A program made the translations under genes and the position numbers. Of a stretch of 64,000 nt of DNA, positions 46,597-55,398 are shown one piece after another. The notes under the pieces were generated by a model. It was not told where the DNA came from, did no database searches, and saw only the letters and a list, made by a program, of their open reading frames with translations. The stretch's first letter is position 1. Every line of letters starts with the position of its first letter. Source of the DNA: Thiothrix subterranea (GTDB lineage: Bacteria > Pseudomonadota > Gammaproteobacteria > Thiotrichales > Thiotrichaceae); NCBI RefSeq assembly GCF_016772315.1, contig NZ_CP053482.1:558001-622000 (forward strand). The letters run 5' to 3'.

Positions 46597-47288
46597 CTAT
46601 TGCACTGTCCTCTGATGTGGAACGGAATATGGGCAAAGATTATGCTGAGGGTTATCAGCAAGCGCGGGAAGATGGTGGCAATAACCGTTTGGCGATGCAG
46701 GCATTTAAGCGGTTGTTAAACGTGAGTGCGTATTTTCCGGGGTTTGAGGCGCGGGATGCGGAGTTTTTCGATGGGTATAAAGACGGTGTGCGGGATTCGG
46801 TTCGGGTTATTCAGACAACAACAACGGGGGCGAGTATGAACGATACACAAGGGAGCGGTCACAGTGAAAGAAGCGTGGAAATCACCCCGCAACGCCCACT
46901 GGAAAATAAACCTGCAACAGAGGACGTACAGGCTACGACTTCGGCAGCGTTAGCCAACTTGCAGGAGCAAGTGAAAGCAGCAACGTATTCTACTTTAAAC
47001 GGAGGTTCTTCCATGTCAGCGACATCGTTTTCCCATCAGGTTGAATTGTTACAAAACCTAAAACAGTATTTGGGCGATTTTCAGGAGCGTTTACTGGGTG
47101 TTGCAGCCAATTACCAGCGGAAGGTGGACGAACTGCACGGCGCGGGCATGATGGATGAAACCTACGCCCGTTACGTTGAGAATGAGTTAGCGCAAACCCA
47201 AGCGATGATTGCACGGCTAGTTGACCACATCAGTGCCAGCGATATTCCCACAGTCGAGCGTGAAATCAGCTATTTGGAGTCGCATTAA
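46593..47288 (+). CDS. Helical linker protein with strong internal start
   Basis: A 231-residue protein of unknown family. Residues 1-75 hold YAEGYQQAREDGGNNRLAMQAFKRLLN and DAEFFDGYKDGVRDSV, then a low-complexity linker (~75-140). The last 91 residues form a predicted helical hairpin. The start overlaps the FGE gene (ATGA) and the stop overlaps the FtsK gene (TAATG). Within it, GGAGG at 47001-47005 lies 7 bases before ATG 47013. This is a better ribosome site than that of the full-length frame, so two products are likely. Confidence 0.6.
   Translation: MTIALSSDVERNMGKDYAEGYQQAREDGGNNRLAMQAFKRLLNVSAYFPGFEARDAEFFDGYKDGVRDSVRVIQTTTTGASMNDTQGSGHSERSVEITPQRPLENKPATEDVQATTSAALANLQEQVKAATYSTLNGGSSMSATSFSHQVELLQNLKQYLGDFQERLLGVAANYQRKVDELHGAGMMDETYARYVENELAQTQAMIARLVDHISASDIPTVEREISYLESH
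47013..47288 (+). CDS. Internal in-frame product, 91-residue helical hairpin
   Basis: Starts at an ATG preceded by an ideal GGAGG (spacing 7) inside the larger frame. It is two long amphipathic helices (FSHQVELLQNLKQYLGDFQERL and TYARYVENELAQTQAMIARLV) split by HGAGMMD. Size and hairpin plan resemble WXG100-like partners of FtsK/EssC ATPases, but no W-x-G is present. It may be made separately from, or in a set ratio to, the full-length protein. Confidence 0.45.
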   Translation: MSATSFSHQVELLQNLKQYLGDFQERLLGVAANYQRKVDELHGAGMMDETYARYVENELAQTQAMIARLVDHISASDIPTVEREISYLESH

Positions 47289-48949
47289 TGCCGCAATTGC
47301 GTATCGGTTCGTTGGGGCAATTACAGCACCCCGCGCTTGTGCCGTATGAAAACCGCAGCCCGTGGTTATTGGCTTACGATGCAGCTTCCTTGCCATTAGC
47401 GGCGGAGGTCGGTGAAGGTGTGGCGTTGCAATTGTTGCAGCAATACGGCTTGGATCACGCACGGGTGGCACTGTTTGAAGCAATTCCCAGCCCGCATTTC
47501 ACCCAACTTAAACGCCTGTTCGCCGCTTCGGAACAGCGTTGGGGTGAACAGCTTTTCACTGCCAAAGATTGCCTGAAACGCCTGACGGATTTGGAGGAAT
47601 TGGTACACCGCCGTTTTGCGTTATTGGCGCAAGCGGGCGCGGCGGACATCCTCACCTACAATGCGAATGCCGCTCGTGCCGAACCTATCCTTTACCTGCT
47701 ACTCAATGGGTTGGGCAATGCCATAGCCGAACCTCAACCCTTGCAGCAATTGGAAACCCTGTGCCGCCAAGGGGCAGCGGTCGGCATTATTCCGTTGCTG
47801 TTGCACAATACGCAGGAGCAAACCGACTTACAGCTACCAGATGCGCGGCGTAAAGCCCTGCAAAGTTTTTGGCAGACGGTATATCCGCAATCCGTGGGGT
47901 TGGATATGCGTGGGCAAGTGCAACCGCTGAATATTCCCAGCGAATTGTGGCGGTTACTACAGCGTTTCGGCTTGCAAGTGGGTGTTGGGCAACTGAGCAA
48001 ATCATGGGCGGGTAACTTGTTGGCAGCGACTCAGCAAGCGCAAGATAACAACGGCGAAAGCGATTTCCTGCACAGCCGCATTGGGCTGGCGGGAGCGAAT
48101 CCGGCGTATTTCAGCATGGGGGAAAAGTCCGATGCGTATCACGCATTGATTGGTGGTGCGACCCGTACAGGCAAAACCACCTTGCTGAACAATTTGATTC
48201 TCAATGCTTGCGAAGCCTATTCCCCACAACACTTGCAACTGACCTTAATGGATTTCAAGGATGGGGTAAGTTTCTGGGAGTATGCCGATTTGGGGCATGT
48301 TGCTGCGCTTTACGCCCCGACTGAGGCGGATTTTCCGGCTGCGTTGCAGTGTTTGGCACAATTTGAACAACAGATCAGCACTCGCTACGCCCAATTCCGT
48401 ACTGAACGGGTAGCGCGTCTAGCGGACTATAACAACGTGTCCGCGCAACCGTTACCCCGCTGTTTATTAGTGGTGGATGAAGTACAAAGTTTATTTGAAG
48501 GGCGTGACTATCAACAAAAAAGCGAGGTGAAGCGCATCCTTAGCAACATCGCGAAAAAAGGCGCAGCGGCGGGGGTACACATGATCCTTAGCACGCAATC
48601 GTTCCAAAATGTCGAGCTGGAAGGCGACGTGAAAGACCAGTTCCACCTGCGGATTGGCTTACGTCATGCCAGTGCAATAGGGTGTCGGGCGTTGATGGGA
48701 CGTGATAATGATGCCATGCTCAATCTCGAACGTTTCACCGCTATCTACAACAGCCATCAGGGTGAGTCACAGCATAACCGTTTGGTCGCATTGGATGGAT
48801 TACCTGATTTCCATGCACGGCTAGATAACCTGAAGGCTCAATACCCCGCTACTGCCTGTCATCAATCCAGCCTGAATGAACCTTTAGCACAAACCACGCC
48901 CGTAGCCACCAGTAAGTTTGCGGATGGGGATGTCAGTGAGCCTTGGTAA
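47288..48949 (+). CDS. FtsK/SpoIIIE/HerA-type P-loop ATPase
   Basis: A 553-residue protein. The N-terminal ~230 residues are helical with no known fold. The ATPase domain (~255-500) has Walker A GGATRTGKTTLLNN (Lys near 295), MDFKDGVSFWEYA, and Walker B RCLLVVDEVQSLF (Asp near 396), then KKGAAAGVHMILSTQSF and RIGLRH typical of FtsK/EssC motors. No membrane segment and no gamma winged-helix domain, so it is not the cell-division FtsK. It is translationally coupled to the helical protein and FGE-fold protein. A role in pumping DNA or protein, perhaps in a conflict system, is possible but not shown. Confidence 0.75.
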   Translation: MPQLRIGSLGQLQHPALVPYENRSPWLLAYDAASLPLAAEVGEGVALQLLQQYGLDHARVALFEAIPSPHFTQLKRLFAASEQRWGEQLFTAKDCLKRLTDLEELVHRRFALLAQAGAADILTYNANAARAEPILYLLLNGLGNAIAEPQPLQQLETLCRQGAAVGIIPLLLHNTQEQTDLQLPDARRKALQSFWQTVYPQSVGLDMRGQVQPLNIPSELWRLLQRFGLQVGVGQLSKSWAGNLLAATQQAQDNNGESDFLHSRIGLAGANPAYFSMGEKSDAYHALIGGATRTGKTTLLNNLILNACEAYSPQHLQLTLMDFKDGVSFWEYADLGHVAALYAPTEADFPAALQCLAQFEQQISTRYAQFRTERVARLADYNNVSAQPLPRCLLVVDEVQSLFEGRDYQQKSEVKRILSNIAKKGAAAGVHMILSTQSFQNVELEGDVKDQFHLRIGLRHASAIGCRALMGRDNDAMLNLERFTAIYNSHQGESQHNRLVALDGLPDFHARLDNLKAQYPATACHQSSLNEPLAQTTPVATSKFADGDVSEPW

Positions 48950-48958
48950 AAACACTAA

Positions 48959-49498
48959 TCACCAGCAAATCGGACTAAATGACACATCATTGAGCAGGCT
49001 AAGGTCATCCCCATTCTGCCCGATCACAAACAGCCCTTTGCGGATGGCATAAGCCGCGACGTGGGACGGAATCACCATCCCCGCCACCGCTGCATACACG
49101 CACGAATCCGCATAACGTGGTAACAGCCGTTTCAGTTTACCCAAGCGTTCCAGATGCTCGTTCACATCATCAATGCTGAGGTTGCTTTTGCATTCTACCG
49201 CCACCGTGTCGGTATCGTTGACCACCAGCAAGTCCAGTTCTAGTGACTCGCCATCCCGTTTGGCGATGATGTTCTGGTGGACTTCATGCACATCAATCCC
49301 ACGTTCGCGGAACAGCCGCACCGCAGCAGGACGCAATTCATACTTGATAAAGTCAGCTAAACATCCGCCCAGCTTACTAATCCGCACGGAGACTTCCTTG
49401 ATTTTGATGTCGGTAGCTTGGGACATTTCCTTGATTTGTTGATCAGTATCTTTAAACTTTTGATCAGTTTCTTTCTGGGGTGTCGCAAGGGTCGTCAT
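48959..49498 (-). CDS. PD-(D/E)xK nuclease-like protein with coiled-coil N-terminus
   Basis: A 179-residue protein. Residues 1-45 are a coiled coil (ETDQKFKDTDQQIKEMSQATDIKIKEVSVRI). The rest contains ESLELDLLVVNDTDTVAVECKSNL, with D and E-x-K spaced as in PD-(D/E)xK nucleases (DUF3782-type). Start ATG 49498 is preferred over an in-frame TTG two codons upstream. It converges on the FtsK-like gene with a 9-base gap. DNA cleavage is inferred from the motif. Confidence 0.65.
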   Translation of the reverse strand: MTTLATPQKETDQKFKDTDQQIKEMSQATDIKIKEVSVRISKLGGCLADFIKYELRPAAVRLFRERGIDVHEVHQNIIAKRDGESLELDLLVVNDTDTVAVECKSNLSIDDVNEHLERLGKLKRLLPRYADSCVYAAVAGMVIPSHVAAYAIRKGLFVIGQNGDDLSLLNDVSFSPICW

Positions 49499-49572
49499 GA
49501 TCAATTTCCCGATGATGCTATGCTCTCTATGTTAGCACAAAACACGCATCCGATTAATTCCATCTCGACAAC

Positions 49573-49620
49573 TGACTGTCGGTCATTTAAGATTCACTTC
49601 AATCAATTGACCGGCAGTCA
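49573..49620 (+). promoter_or_regulatory. Two TetR-type operators before the RND efflux genes
   Basis: TGACTGTCGGTCA (49573-49585) and TGACCGGCAGTCA (49608-49620) are each near-palindromes of the form TGACYGNCRGTCA and are mutual inverted repeats, 35 bases apart. The second lies 5 bases before the start codon. TetR-family repressors of efflux pumps commonly bind such sites. No tetR gene lies nearby in the window. Confidence 0.65.
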
Positions 49621-49625
49621 TTAAT

Positions 49626-50708
49626 ATGAAGAACACGTTACGCACACCCCGTTTAATTTCTGCGTTGTTGCTGGCAAGCAGCGTGATGCTGTCACCCTTG
49701 CCATCCATAGCCGCCGAAGATGCCAAGCCTGCGCCCGCTGCCAATGCCGCACTCGCCGTCAGCGTCACCAGCCCAATGGCGCAAGACTGGGGCACGACCA
49801 TTATGGCTAACGGCGCGATCAGCCCTTGGCAAGAAGCCATTATTGCATCCGAAATCAGCGGCTTGCGCATCACTGACGTGCTGGCTGATGTCGGCGATGA
49901 AGTCAAAAAAGGCGAAGAATTGGTGAAATTATCGCAAGCCGCCGTGCAAGCCGATGTCGCCCAAAAACAAGCCAGCCTCGCCGAAGCCCGTGCGAATGCT
50001 GACCGCGCCCGTCGTTTGAAAAGCAGCGGTGCCATCCCCGCGCAACAAATTGACCAATACCTAACCGGTGAAGCCATTGCGCAAGCCGCACTCGACGCCC
50101 AACAAATCCGCCTCGCGCAAACCCGCATCCTTGCACCGGATGATGGCATTATCACCACCCGCACTGCCACGCTCGGCGCAGTCGTGCAAACCGGCACCGA
50201 ATTATTCCGCATGGTGCGCCAACACAAACTCGAATGGCGGGCAGAAGTCTCCGGGCGCGATGCCAGCACCATTCAAAGCGGGCAAGCCGCTCGCCTTACC
50301 CTTCCCAACGGCGAAAGCGTTACCGGCACGGTGCGTCTGGTTGCCCCCACGCTCGACCCCAACACCCGCAACGCCACGGTATACATCAGCCTGCCCAATG
50401 GTAGCCCTGCCAAAACCGGGATGTTTGCTGAAGGTGAAATCCTCACCGGGGCAACCAAAGCCATGACGTTACCCCAAGCCGCCGTGATCTTGCGCGATGG
50501 CAATCATTACGTATTTGAAGTCAGCGACGACAACCGCGTGCAACAACGCCTCGTGAAAATTGGCAGAACCGCACAAGGTCAAACCGAAATTCGCGACGGC
50601 ATCAACGCCAGCGCCCGCGTGGTGATGACTGGCGGCGGCTTCCTGAATGACGGCGATACCGTGCAAATCGTCGACAAACCCGTCAGCAGCACTGGGGATA
50701 AACCATGA
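49626..50708 (+). CDS. RND efflux periplasmic adaptor (HlyD/MFP family)
   Basis: A 360-residue protein with a signal peptide (KNTLRTPRLISALLLASSVMLSPLPSIA). The lipoyl/barrel-sandwich halves are GAISPWQEAIIASEISGLRI and ADVGDEVKKGEELVKL, and later ILAPDDGIITTRTATLGAVVQTGTELF. A short hairpin with an ALA-rich coil lies between, and the beta-barrel and membrane-proximal domains follow. It bridges the inner-membrane pump and an outer-membrane channel. The stop overlaps the pump start (ATGA). No outer-membrane factor gene is adjacent. Confidence 0.9.
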   Translation: MKNTLRTPRLISALLLASSVMLSPLPSIAAEDAKPAPAANAALAVSVTSPMAQDWGTTIMANGAISPWQEAIIASEISGLRITDVLADVGDEVKKGEELVKLSQAAVQADVAQKQASLAEARANADRARRLKSSGAIPAQQIDQYLTGEAIAQAALDAQQIRLAQTRILAPDDGIITTRTATLGAVVQTGTELFRMVRQHKLEWRAEVSGRDASTIQSGQAARLTLPNGESVTGTVRLVAPTLDPNTRNATVYISLPNGSPAKTGMFAEGEILTGATKAMTLPQAAVILRDGNHYVFEVSDDNRVQQRLVKIGRTAQGQTEIRDGINASARVVMTGGGFLNDGDTVQIVDKPVSSTGDKP

Positions 50709-53700
50709 ACGTTTCCGCTTGGTCGATCCGCAACCCCGTTCCAGCGGTATTGCTGTTTGCGTTGCTGAGCTTTTTGGGCATCAAAGGGTTTCAGGCGCTG
50801 GGTATTCAAAACTTCCCCGATATTGAATTACCCACCATTATTGTGAATGCCTCGCTCGAAGGCGCTGACCCCGAACAGCTCGAAAGCGAAGTCGCCCGCA
50901 AGATCGAAAACCAGCTTGCCACCATTAACGGCGTTAAGCATTTACGCACCACCTTGACCGACAGCTCCGCCAGCATTGCCGCCGAATTCGACATCGACAA
51001 AGATACCGAAATCGCACTCAATGAAGTGCGCAATGCCATCGACACCATCCGCGCTAACTTGCCGTCACAAATGAATGACCCGGTGGTTTCAAAAGTGACC
51101 ACTTCTGGTAGCCCGCTGGTAACATTCACCGTTGCCGCACCCAACATGGACGAAGAAGCGCTGTCGTGGTTTGTCGACAATGAGATTACCCGCGAGTTAA
51201 TGGCGGTCAAAGGTGTCGGCAAAGTGTCACGGGTCGGCGGCGTTAACCGCGAAGTGCGCATCGACCTAAACCCGGCGCTCATGGCAGGTTTGGGGGTTAC
51301 GGCTGCTGATATTTCCAACCGATTGGGGCAAATGCAACAAGATGCGCCCGGTGGACGCGGTGACGTGGGCGGCGGTATCCAATCGGTGCGCACTTTAGGA
51401 CGGGTCGGTACTGCTGCCGAACTCGGTGCTATCGAAATTCCGCTGTCAAACGGGCGGCATGTGCGTTTGGATCAGCTTGCCACCATCCGTGATACCGTGG
51501 CGGAACGTTCCACCCATGCCTTGCTGGATGGCAAATCGGTGGTCGGTTTCCAAGTCACGCGGGTACGCGGCGCGAGTGAAATCGACGTGGTGGAAGGCGT
51601 GCGAGCGGCGGTTGCCCAACTCTCCAGCGCTTACCCGCAAGTGCAAATGGGTGAAGCTTACGACACCATTGAGCGCATTCAAGCCAACTACACCGGCTCA
51701 ATGCATTTATTGTACGAAGGTGCCGCCTTAGCCATTTTGGTGGTCTTGCTGTTTTTGCGGGATATACGTGCCACCTTGGTATCCGCCGCCGCCTTGCCGT
51801 TGGCGATTATTCCCACGTTTGCGGCGATGCATTACTTTGGGTTCTCACTGAATATCCTCACCTTGCTCGCGCTTGCCTTGGTGGTTGGGGTCTTGGTCGA
51901 TGACGCGATTGTGGAAGTGGAAAACATTGAGCGCCATTTGCGCATGGGCAAAACGCCCAAACAAGCCGCCATTGAAGCCGCTGATGAAATCGGGCTGGCA
52001 GTCATTGCGACCACCTTTACGCTGATTGCGGTGTTTTTGCCGACGGCATTTATGGGCGGTGTGCCGGGTAAGTTTTTTGAATCGTTTGGGATTACCGCAG
52101 CGGTGTCGGTGTTTTTCTCGCTGGCGGTGGCGCGTTTGCTCACGCCGATGATGGCGGCGTATTTCCTAAAACCGCATCCGACCGAAAAAGCCAAGCAGCC
52201 AGAGCGCGATGGCTGGTTTATGCGCCATTACATGACAGCGGCGGGCTGGTGTTTAAAACACCGCTTTATCACCTTGGTGGCGGCGATTGCGATTTTCGTG
52301 GCATCCCTGCAAATCGTACCCTTATTGCCGAAAGGCTTTGTGCCACCGGCGGATACCGCGCTGACCTCGGTAACGTTGGAAATGCAACCGGGCAGTACGC
52401 TGGAGGAATCCTACGCCATCGCCGAACAAGCGCGGCGTTTGCTGCAACCCTTAGCCGATGTAAAACAAGTCTTCACGCTTGTGGGGGCAGCCAGTGGCGT
52501 GAGCAGTGGCCCGATTTCCGAAGGCGGCGGTGCGGATGTACGCAAAGCCACGCTGACGGTGAGCCTCACTACCCGCGAAGAGCGTTCGCGTTCACAAACC
52601 GCTGTCGAAGCTGAGATTCGCCAAACCCTGAAACCGTTACCCGGTGTGCGTTACACCGTGGGTTCGGGCGGCTCAGGCGACAAAATGCAAGTGGTGTTAG
52701 CCAGTGATGACGGCAAGCTATTGCTGACAGCGGCGCAACGCGCGGAACGCGATTTACGCACCTTGCAAGGCATTGGCAATGTGGTATCGGGCGCAAGCCT
52801 GCAACGCCCTGAAATCCACATTACCCCCAACTACGCACGGGCGGCCGAATTGGGCGTCAGCACCGAAGCCTTGGGGCAAGTGGTGCGCGTGGCCACCAGC
52901 GGGGATTTCTCCACCCGCTTGCCCAAGCTCAATTTACCGCAGCGGCAAATCCCGATTCGGGTGCAATTTGATGAAAGCGTGCGCAACGACCTCGATACGA
53001 TTCGCCAATTGCGGATTCCGGGGCGCAATGGCGCTGTGCCATTGGCAGCGGTGGCGGATGTGCAATTGGGTAGCGGCCCGGCGCGTTTGGATCGTTTCGA
53101 TCGGATGCGCAATGTCAGTATTGATGTGGAATTGAACGGTTTACCCGTCGGGCAAGTGACCACCATGGTGGATAAGTTGCCGAGTTTGGCAACCCTGCCC
53201 CCCGGTGTGATTCGGCAAAGTTCGGGGGATGCGGAGCGCATGGCGGAACTCTTCGGCGGATTCGGTGGCGCCATGTTGATCGGGGTATTGTTGATTTACA
53301 TTGTGTTGGTGCTGCTGTTTCACGACTTTTTGCAACCGATTACGATTCTGGCGGCATTGCCGTTGTCAGTCGGTGGGGCGCTGTTGGCGTTGTTGCTGAC
53401 GGGCAGTAGTTTCTCGATGCCTGCGGTGATTGGTTTGCTGATGCTGATGGGGATTGTGACCAAAAACTCGATTTTGCTGGTGGATTATGCGGTGATGGCG
53501 CGGGAACGTGATCAGAAAAACCGCGTGGATGCATTGCTGGATGCCTGCCACAAACGCGCCCGCCCGATTGTGATGACCACGATTGCAATGAGTGCGGGGA
53601 TGATGCCAACCGCGTTGGGATTGGCGGCTGACCCCAGCTTCCGCCAACCGATGGCGATTGTGGTTATCGGCGGCTTGCTGGCGTCAACGGTGCTGAGTTT

Positions 53701-53800
53701 GCTGGTGATTCCGGTGGTGTTTACATTTATTGACGATATTTTGGTAGGGTTTAGAAAGCTCAGCGGTAAGTTTAAACACGCTGAGCCGACTTTACCCTAA
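50705..53800 (+). CDS. RND efflux transporter (AcrB/MexB-like)
   Basis: A 1031-residue inner-membrane proton-driven pump. NVSAWSIRNPVPAVLLFALLSFLGIKGFQAL is the first membrane segment. The large periplasmic loops hold the porter domains. The proton-relay segment is LALALVVGVLVDDAIVEVENIERHL with the paired Asp, and the second half has LMLMGIVTKNSILLVDYAVMARE. Length is normal. Substrate class cannot be fixed, though the HAE-like VDDAI and GIVTKNSILLVD favour organic compounds over metals. Confidence 0.92.
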   Translation: MNVSAWSIRNPVPAVLLFALLSFLGIKGFQALGIQNFPDIELPTIIVNASLEGADPEQLESEVARKIENQLATINGVKHLRTTLTDSSASIAAEFDIDKDTEIALNEVRNAIDTIRANLPSQMNDPVVSKVTTSGSPLVTFTVAAPNMDEEALSWFVDNEITRELMAVKGVGKVSRVGGVNREVRIDLNPALMAGLGVTAADISNRLGQMQQDAPGGRGDVGGGIQSVRTLGRVGTAAELGAIEIPLSNGRHVRLDQLATIRDTVAERSTHALLDGKSVVGFQVTRVRGASEIDVVEGVRAAVAQLSSAYPQVQMGEAYDTIERIQANYTGSMHLLYEGAALAILVVLLFLRDIRATLVSAAALPLAIIPTFAAMHYFGFSLNILTLLALALVVGVLVDDAIVEVENIERHLRMGKTPKQAAIEAADEIGLAVIATTFTLIAVFLPTAFMGGVPGKFFESFGITAAVSVFFSLAVARLLTPMMAAYFLKPHPTEKAKQPERDGWFMRHYMTAAGWCLKHRFITLVAAIAIFVASLQIVPLLPKGFVPPADTALTSVTLEMQPGSTLEESYAIAEQARRLLQPLADVKQVFTLVGAASGVSSGPISEGGGADVRKATLTVSLTTREERSRSQTAVEAEIRQTLKPLPGVRYTVGSGGSGDKMQVVLASDDGKLLLTAAQRAERDLRTLQGIGNVVSGASLQRPEIHITPNYARAAELGVSTEALGQVVRVATSGDFSTRLPKLNLPQRQIPIRVQFDESVRNDLDTIRQLRIPGRNGAVPLAAVADVQLGSGPARLDRFDRMRNVSIDVELNGLPVGQVTTMVDKLPSLATLPPGVIRQSSGDAERMAELFGGFGGAMLIGVLLIYIVLVLLFHDFLQPITILAALPLSVGGALLALLLTGSSFSMPAVIGLLMLMGIVTKNSILLVDYAVMARERDQKNRVDALLDACHKRARPIVMTTIAMSAGMMPTALGLAADPSFRQPMAIVVIGGLLASTVLSLLVIPVVFTFIDDILVGFRKLSGKFKHAEPTLP

Positions 53801-54130
53801 TAATGTCAAGCTGGCGGCAGCAGTGCTGCGCTCAAGCGTAAACAGCAGCTCGCAATATTCGGGCTGTTCGCACAAGGGCGTGGGGTCGTCGGCACAACAA
53901 CTGCCGACAATGACCCCGGCGTAGAAAATCCCCGCGCGAATTTGCAGGTGAGTCGCAGTAGCACTGCTCTCCAAAACCATCACACTGAAGGTGTCACCGC
54001 TGACTTGGCTGCTGTGTGTTAAACCTGCTTGCAAGGGCAAGGCATTCGCGCCTAAGCCTTGCACTTCCGCGCTGAACACGGCTGGAAAATCGGGGTTTCC
54101 CCATGCCGCCACTGTTTGGCTTAAGATCAT
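53792..54130 (-). CDS. Hypothetical 112-residue protein
   Basis: Cysteine-containing small protein (GSCCADDPTPLCEQPEYCELLFTL) beginning MILSQTVAAWGNPDFPAVFSAEVQGL. No family recognised. It converges with and overlaps the last 9 bases of the RND pump gene and lies 15 bases downstream of trxC on the same strand, so it is probably co-transcribed with it. The first cysteine cluster could bind metal. Confidence 0.55.
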   Translation of the reverse strand: MILSQTVAAWGNPDFPAVFSAEVQGLGANALPLQAGLTHSSQVSGDTFSVMVLESSATATHLQIRAGIFYAGVIVGSCCADDPTPLCEQPEYCELLFTLERSTAAASLTLLG

Positions 54131-54145
54131 GCTGCTTTCACCTGT

Positions 54146-54580
54146 TTAAAGCTGGCTACGCACCCAACGCTCAATATCTGCCGCCCCCATTGCGCCGGAT
54201 TGACGTGCAATTTCTTGTCCGCCCTTAAACAAAACCATGGTCGGAATGCTGCGAATATTGTAATGCGCCCCCACCATTTGGTGATCTTCGGTATTCAGTT
54301 TCGCAAAACGCACCTTGGGTTCGAGTTGTGCCGCTGTTTGTGCAAAGGCCGGAGCCATCTGACGGCAAGGGCCGCACCAAGGCGCCCAAAAATCAACGAG
54401 AACCGGAATATCATTACGGCTGATGTGTTTGGCAAAATTCTCAGCGCTTAGCTCGGTTGGGTGTCCAGTAAACAAATCGCTGCCACACTTGCCACACTTG
54501 GCGTGTTCGCCCAGCCGTTCTGCCGGAATGCGATTGGTGACGCTGCACGCGGGGCAAACAATATTCATTGGGTTACTCAT
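54146..54580 (-). CDS. trxC: Thioredoxin 2
   Basis: A 144-residue thioredoxin. The N-terminal zinc ribbon CPAC...CGKC marks the TrxC class. The active site FWAPWCGPCRQMAPAF and the cis-Pro loop RSIPTMVLFKGG are intact. It reduces protein disulfides in the cytoplasm. The ATG is preceded by GAGGAAAAAAC. It faces the cytochrome c gene across a 167-base divergent region. Confidence 0.93.
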   Translation of the reverse strand: MSNPMNIVCPACSVTNRIPAERLGEHAKCGKCGSDLFTGHPTELSAENFAKHISRNDIPVLVDFWAPWCGPCRQMAPAFAQTAAQLEPKVRFAKLNTEDHQMVGAHYNIRSIPTMVLFKGGQEIARQSGAMGAADIERWVRSQL

Positions 54581-54747
54581 GTTTTTTCCTCAAAGACAAT
54601 GATTTCAATAGCGCTAATATGGGCTTTGTTCTGTCAATTTAAAGCAAAAAAACCCAACAATCTGTGGAACACATTGCCCCCCTTTAAAAAACCCGTAAAA
54701 TCAAACCGTTTTAACACGACAAACCATAATCGCTAGGAGAAATAGAT

Positions 54748-55152
54748 ATGAAAGCATTAAGCCTGTTGGGTATTGCCCTGATCGCACTCGCTCAAGCCAC
54801 TGCCCCGGCATTTGCCGAAGAAAAAGCAGCGGATGCTGCTAAACCCGAAGCAGCGGCGGAAGCCCCTAAAGCAGACGCGGCGACCGATGCCCCTGCTGCG
54901 GATGCGGCTAAAATCGACGGTGAAAAAGTTTACAAAGGTCTGTGCATGAGCTGCCATGACGCGGGCGTTGCTGGCTCACCGAAACTGGGCGATAAAGCCG
55001 CATGGGAACCGCGCATTGCAACCGGTATGGATGCACTTTACGAATCCAGCCTCAAGGGTAAAGGCGTGATGCCCGCTAAAGGCGGCAACCCGGCACTGTC
55101 TGATGATGAAGTCAAAGCAGCCGTTGATTACATGGTTGCCCAAGTCAAGTAA
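54748..55152 (+). CDS. Cytochrome c5-type periplasmic cytochrome
   Basis: A 134-residue protein. The signal peptide is MKALSLLGIALIALAQATAPAFA, followed by an Ala/Asp/Pro/Lys-rich linker (~25-55) and a single haem domain with CMSCH, distal GKGVMPAKGG (Met ligand) and a C-terminal helix. Class I, c5 type. It probably carries electrons in the periplasm. AGGAG lies 8 bases upstream of the ATG. Terminated by the hairpin at 55161. Confidence 0.92.
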   Translation: MKALSLLGIALIALAQATAPAFAEEKAADAAKPEAAAEAPKADAATDAPAADAAKIDGEKVYKGLCMSCHDAGVAGSPKLGDKAAWEPRIATGMDALYESSLKGKGVMPAKGGNPALSDDEVKAAVDYMVAQVK

Positions 55153-55160
55153 TTGATAGT

Positions 55161-55195
55161 AAAAGGCTACCAGCATTGGCTGCGTAGCCTTTTTT
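55161..55195 (+). terminator. Terminator of the cytochrome c gene
   Basis: AAAAGGCTAC and GTAGCCTTTTTT pair around a loop CAGCATTGGCTGC that itself can pair. T6 tail. Confidence 0.88.
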
Positions 55196-55198
55196 CAT

Positions 55199-55216
55199 GT
55201 AACAAAATTATGTTAC
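55199..55216 (+). promoter_or_regulatory. GTAAC-N8-GTTAC palindrome A
   Basis: GTAACAAAATTATGTTAC, perfect 6-base arms. A site of the same length and outer bases stands before the paralogous regulator (56853). Candidate operator. Confidence 0.55.
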
Positions 55217-55348
55217 TACCTGAGTCAATCACCGAACTGCTAGTATCGGTTGCTGTAAGCACTTACATACTCTCTAAGTTTCGAGTTTTTGTCCTCCATA
55301 TTTAATTAGGTGGCTATCCAGAAAATATTGCTGGATAGCCTTTTTTTT
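55217..55348 (+). ncRNA. Candidate short leader or small RNA with intrinsic terminator
   Basis: Between palindrome A and the zinc-ribbon gene, about 95 bases lead to a strong terminator (GGCTATCCAG / CTGGATAGCC plus T8 at 55312-55348). No upstream gene needs this terminator, because the cytochrome gene has its own. A block CCGAACTGCTAGTAT also appears, altered (CCGAAATGGTAGCAT), at the same distance from palindrome B. A 31-codon ORF (ATG 55210) exists but has no ribosome site. Attenuator or sRNA is an inference. Confidence 0.35.
55312..55348 (+). terminator. Intrinsic terminator upstream of the zinc-ribbon gene
   Basis: GGCTATCCAG-AAAATATTG-CTGGATAGCC with T8. Confidence 0.88.
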
Positions 55349-55398
55349 GAAAACAACAAGCAGATTAATAAATCCGCAGTATCAGTGAGTGGATAGCC

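Noticed and set aside
55210-55305. 31-codon ORF in the leader of paralogue A
   Set aside because: No ribosome site, starts inside the palindrome, and the matching leader of paralogue B has no counterpart.
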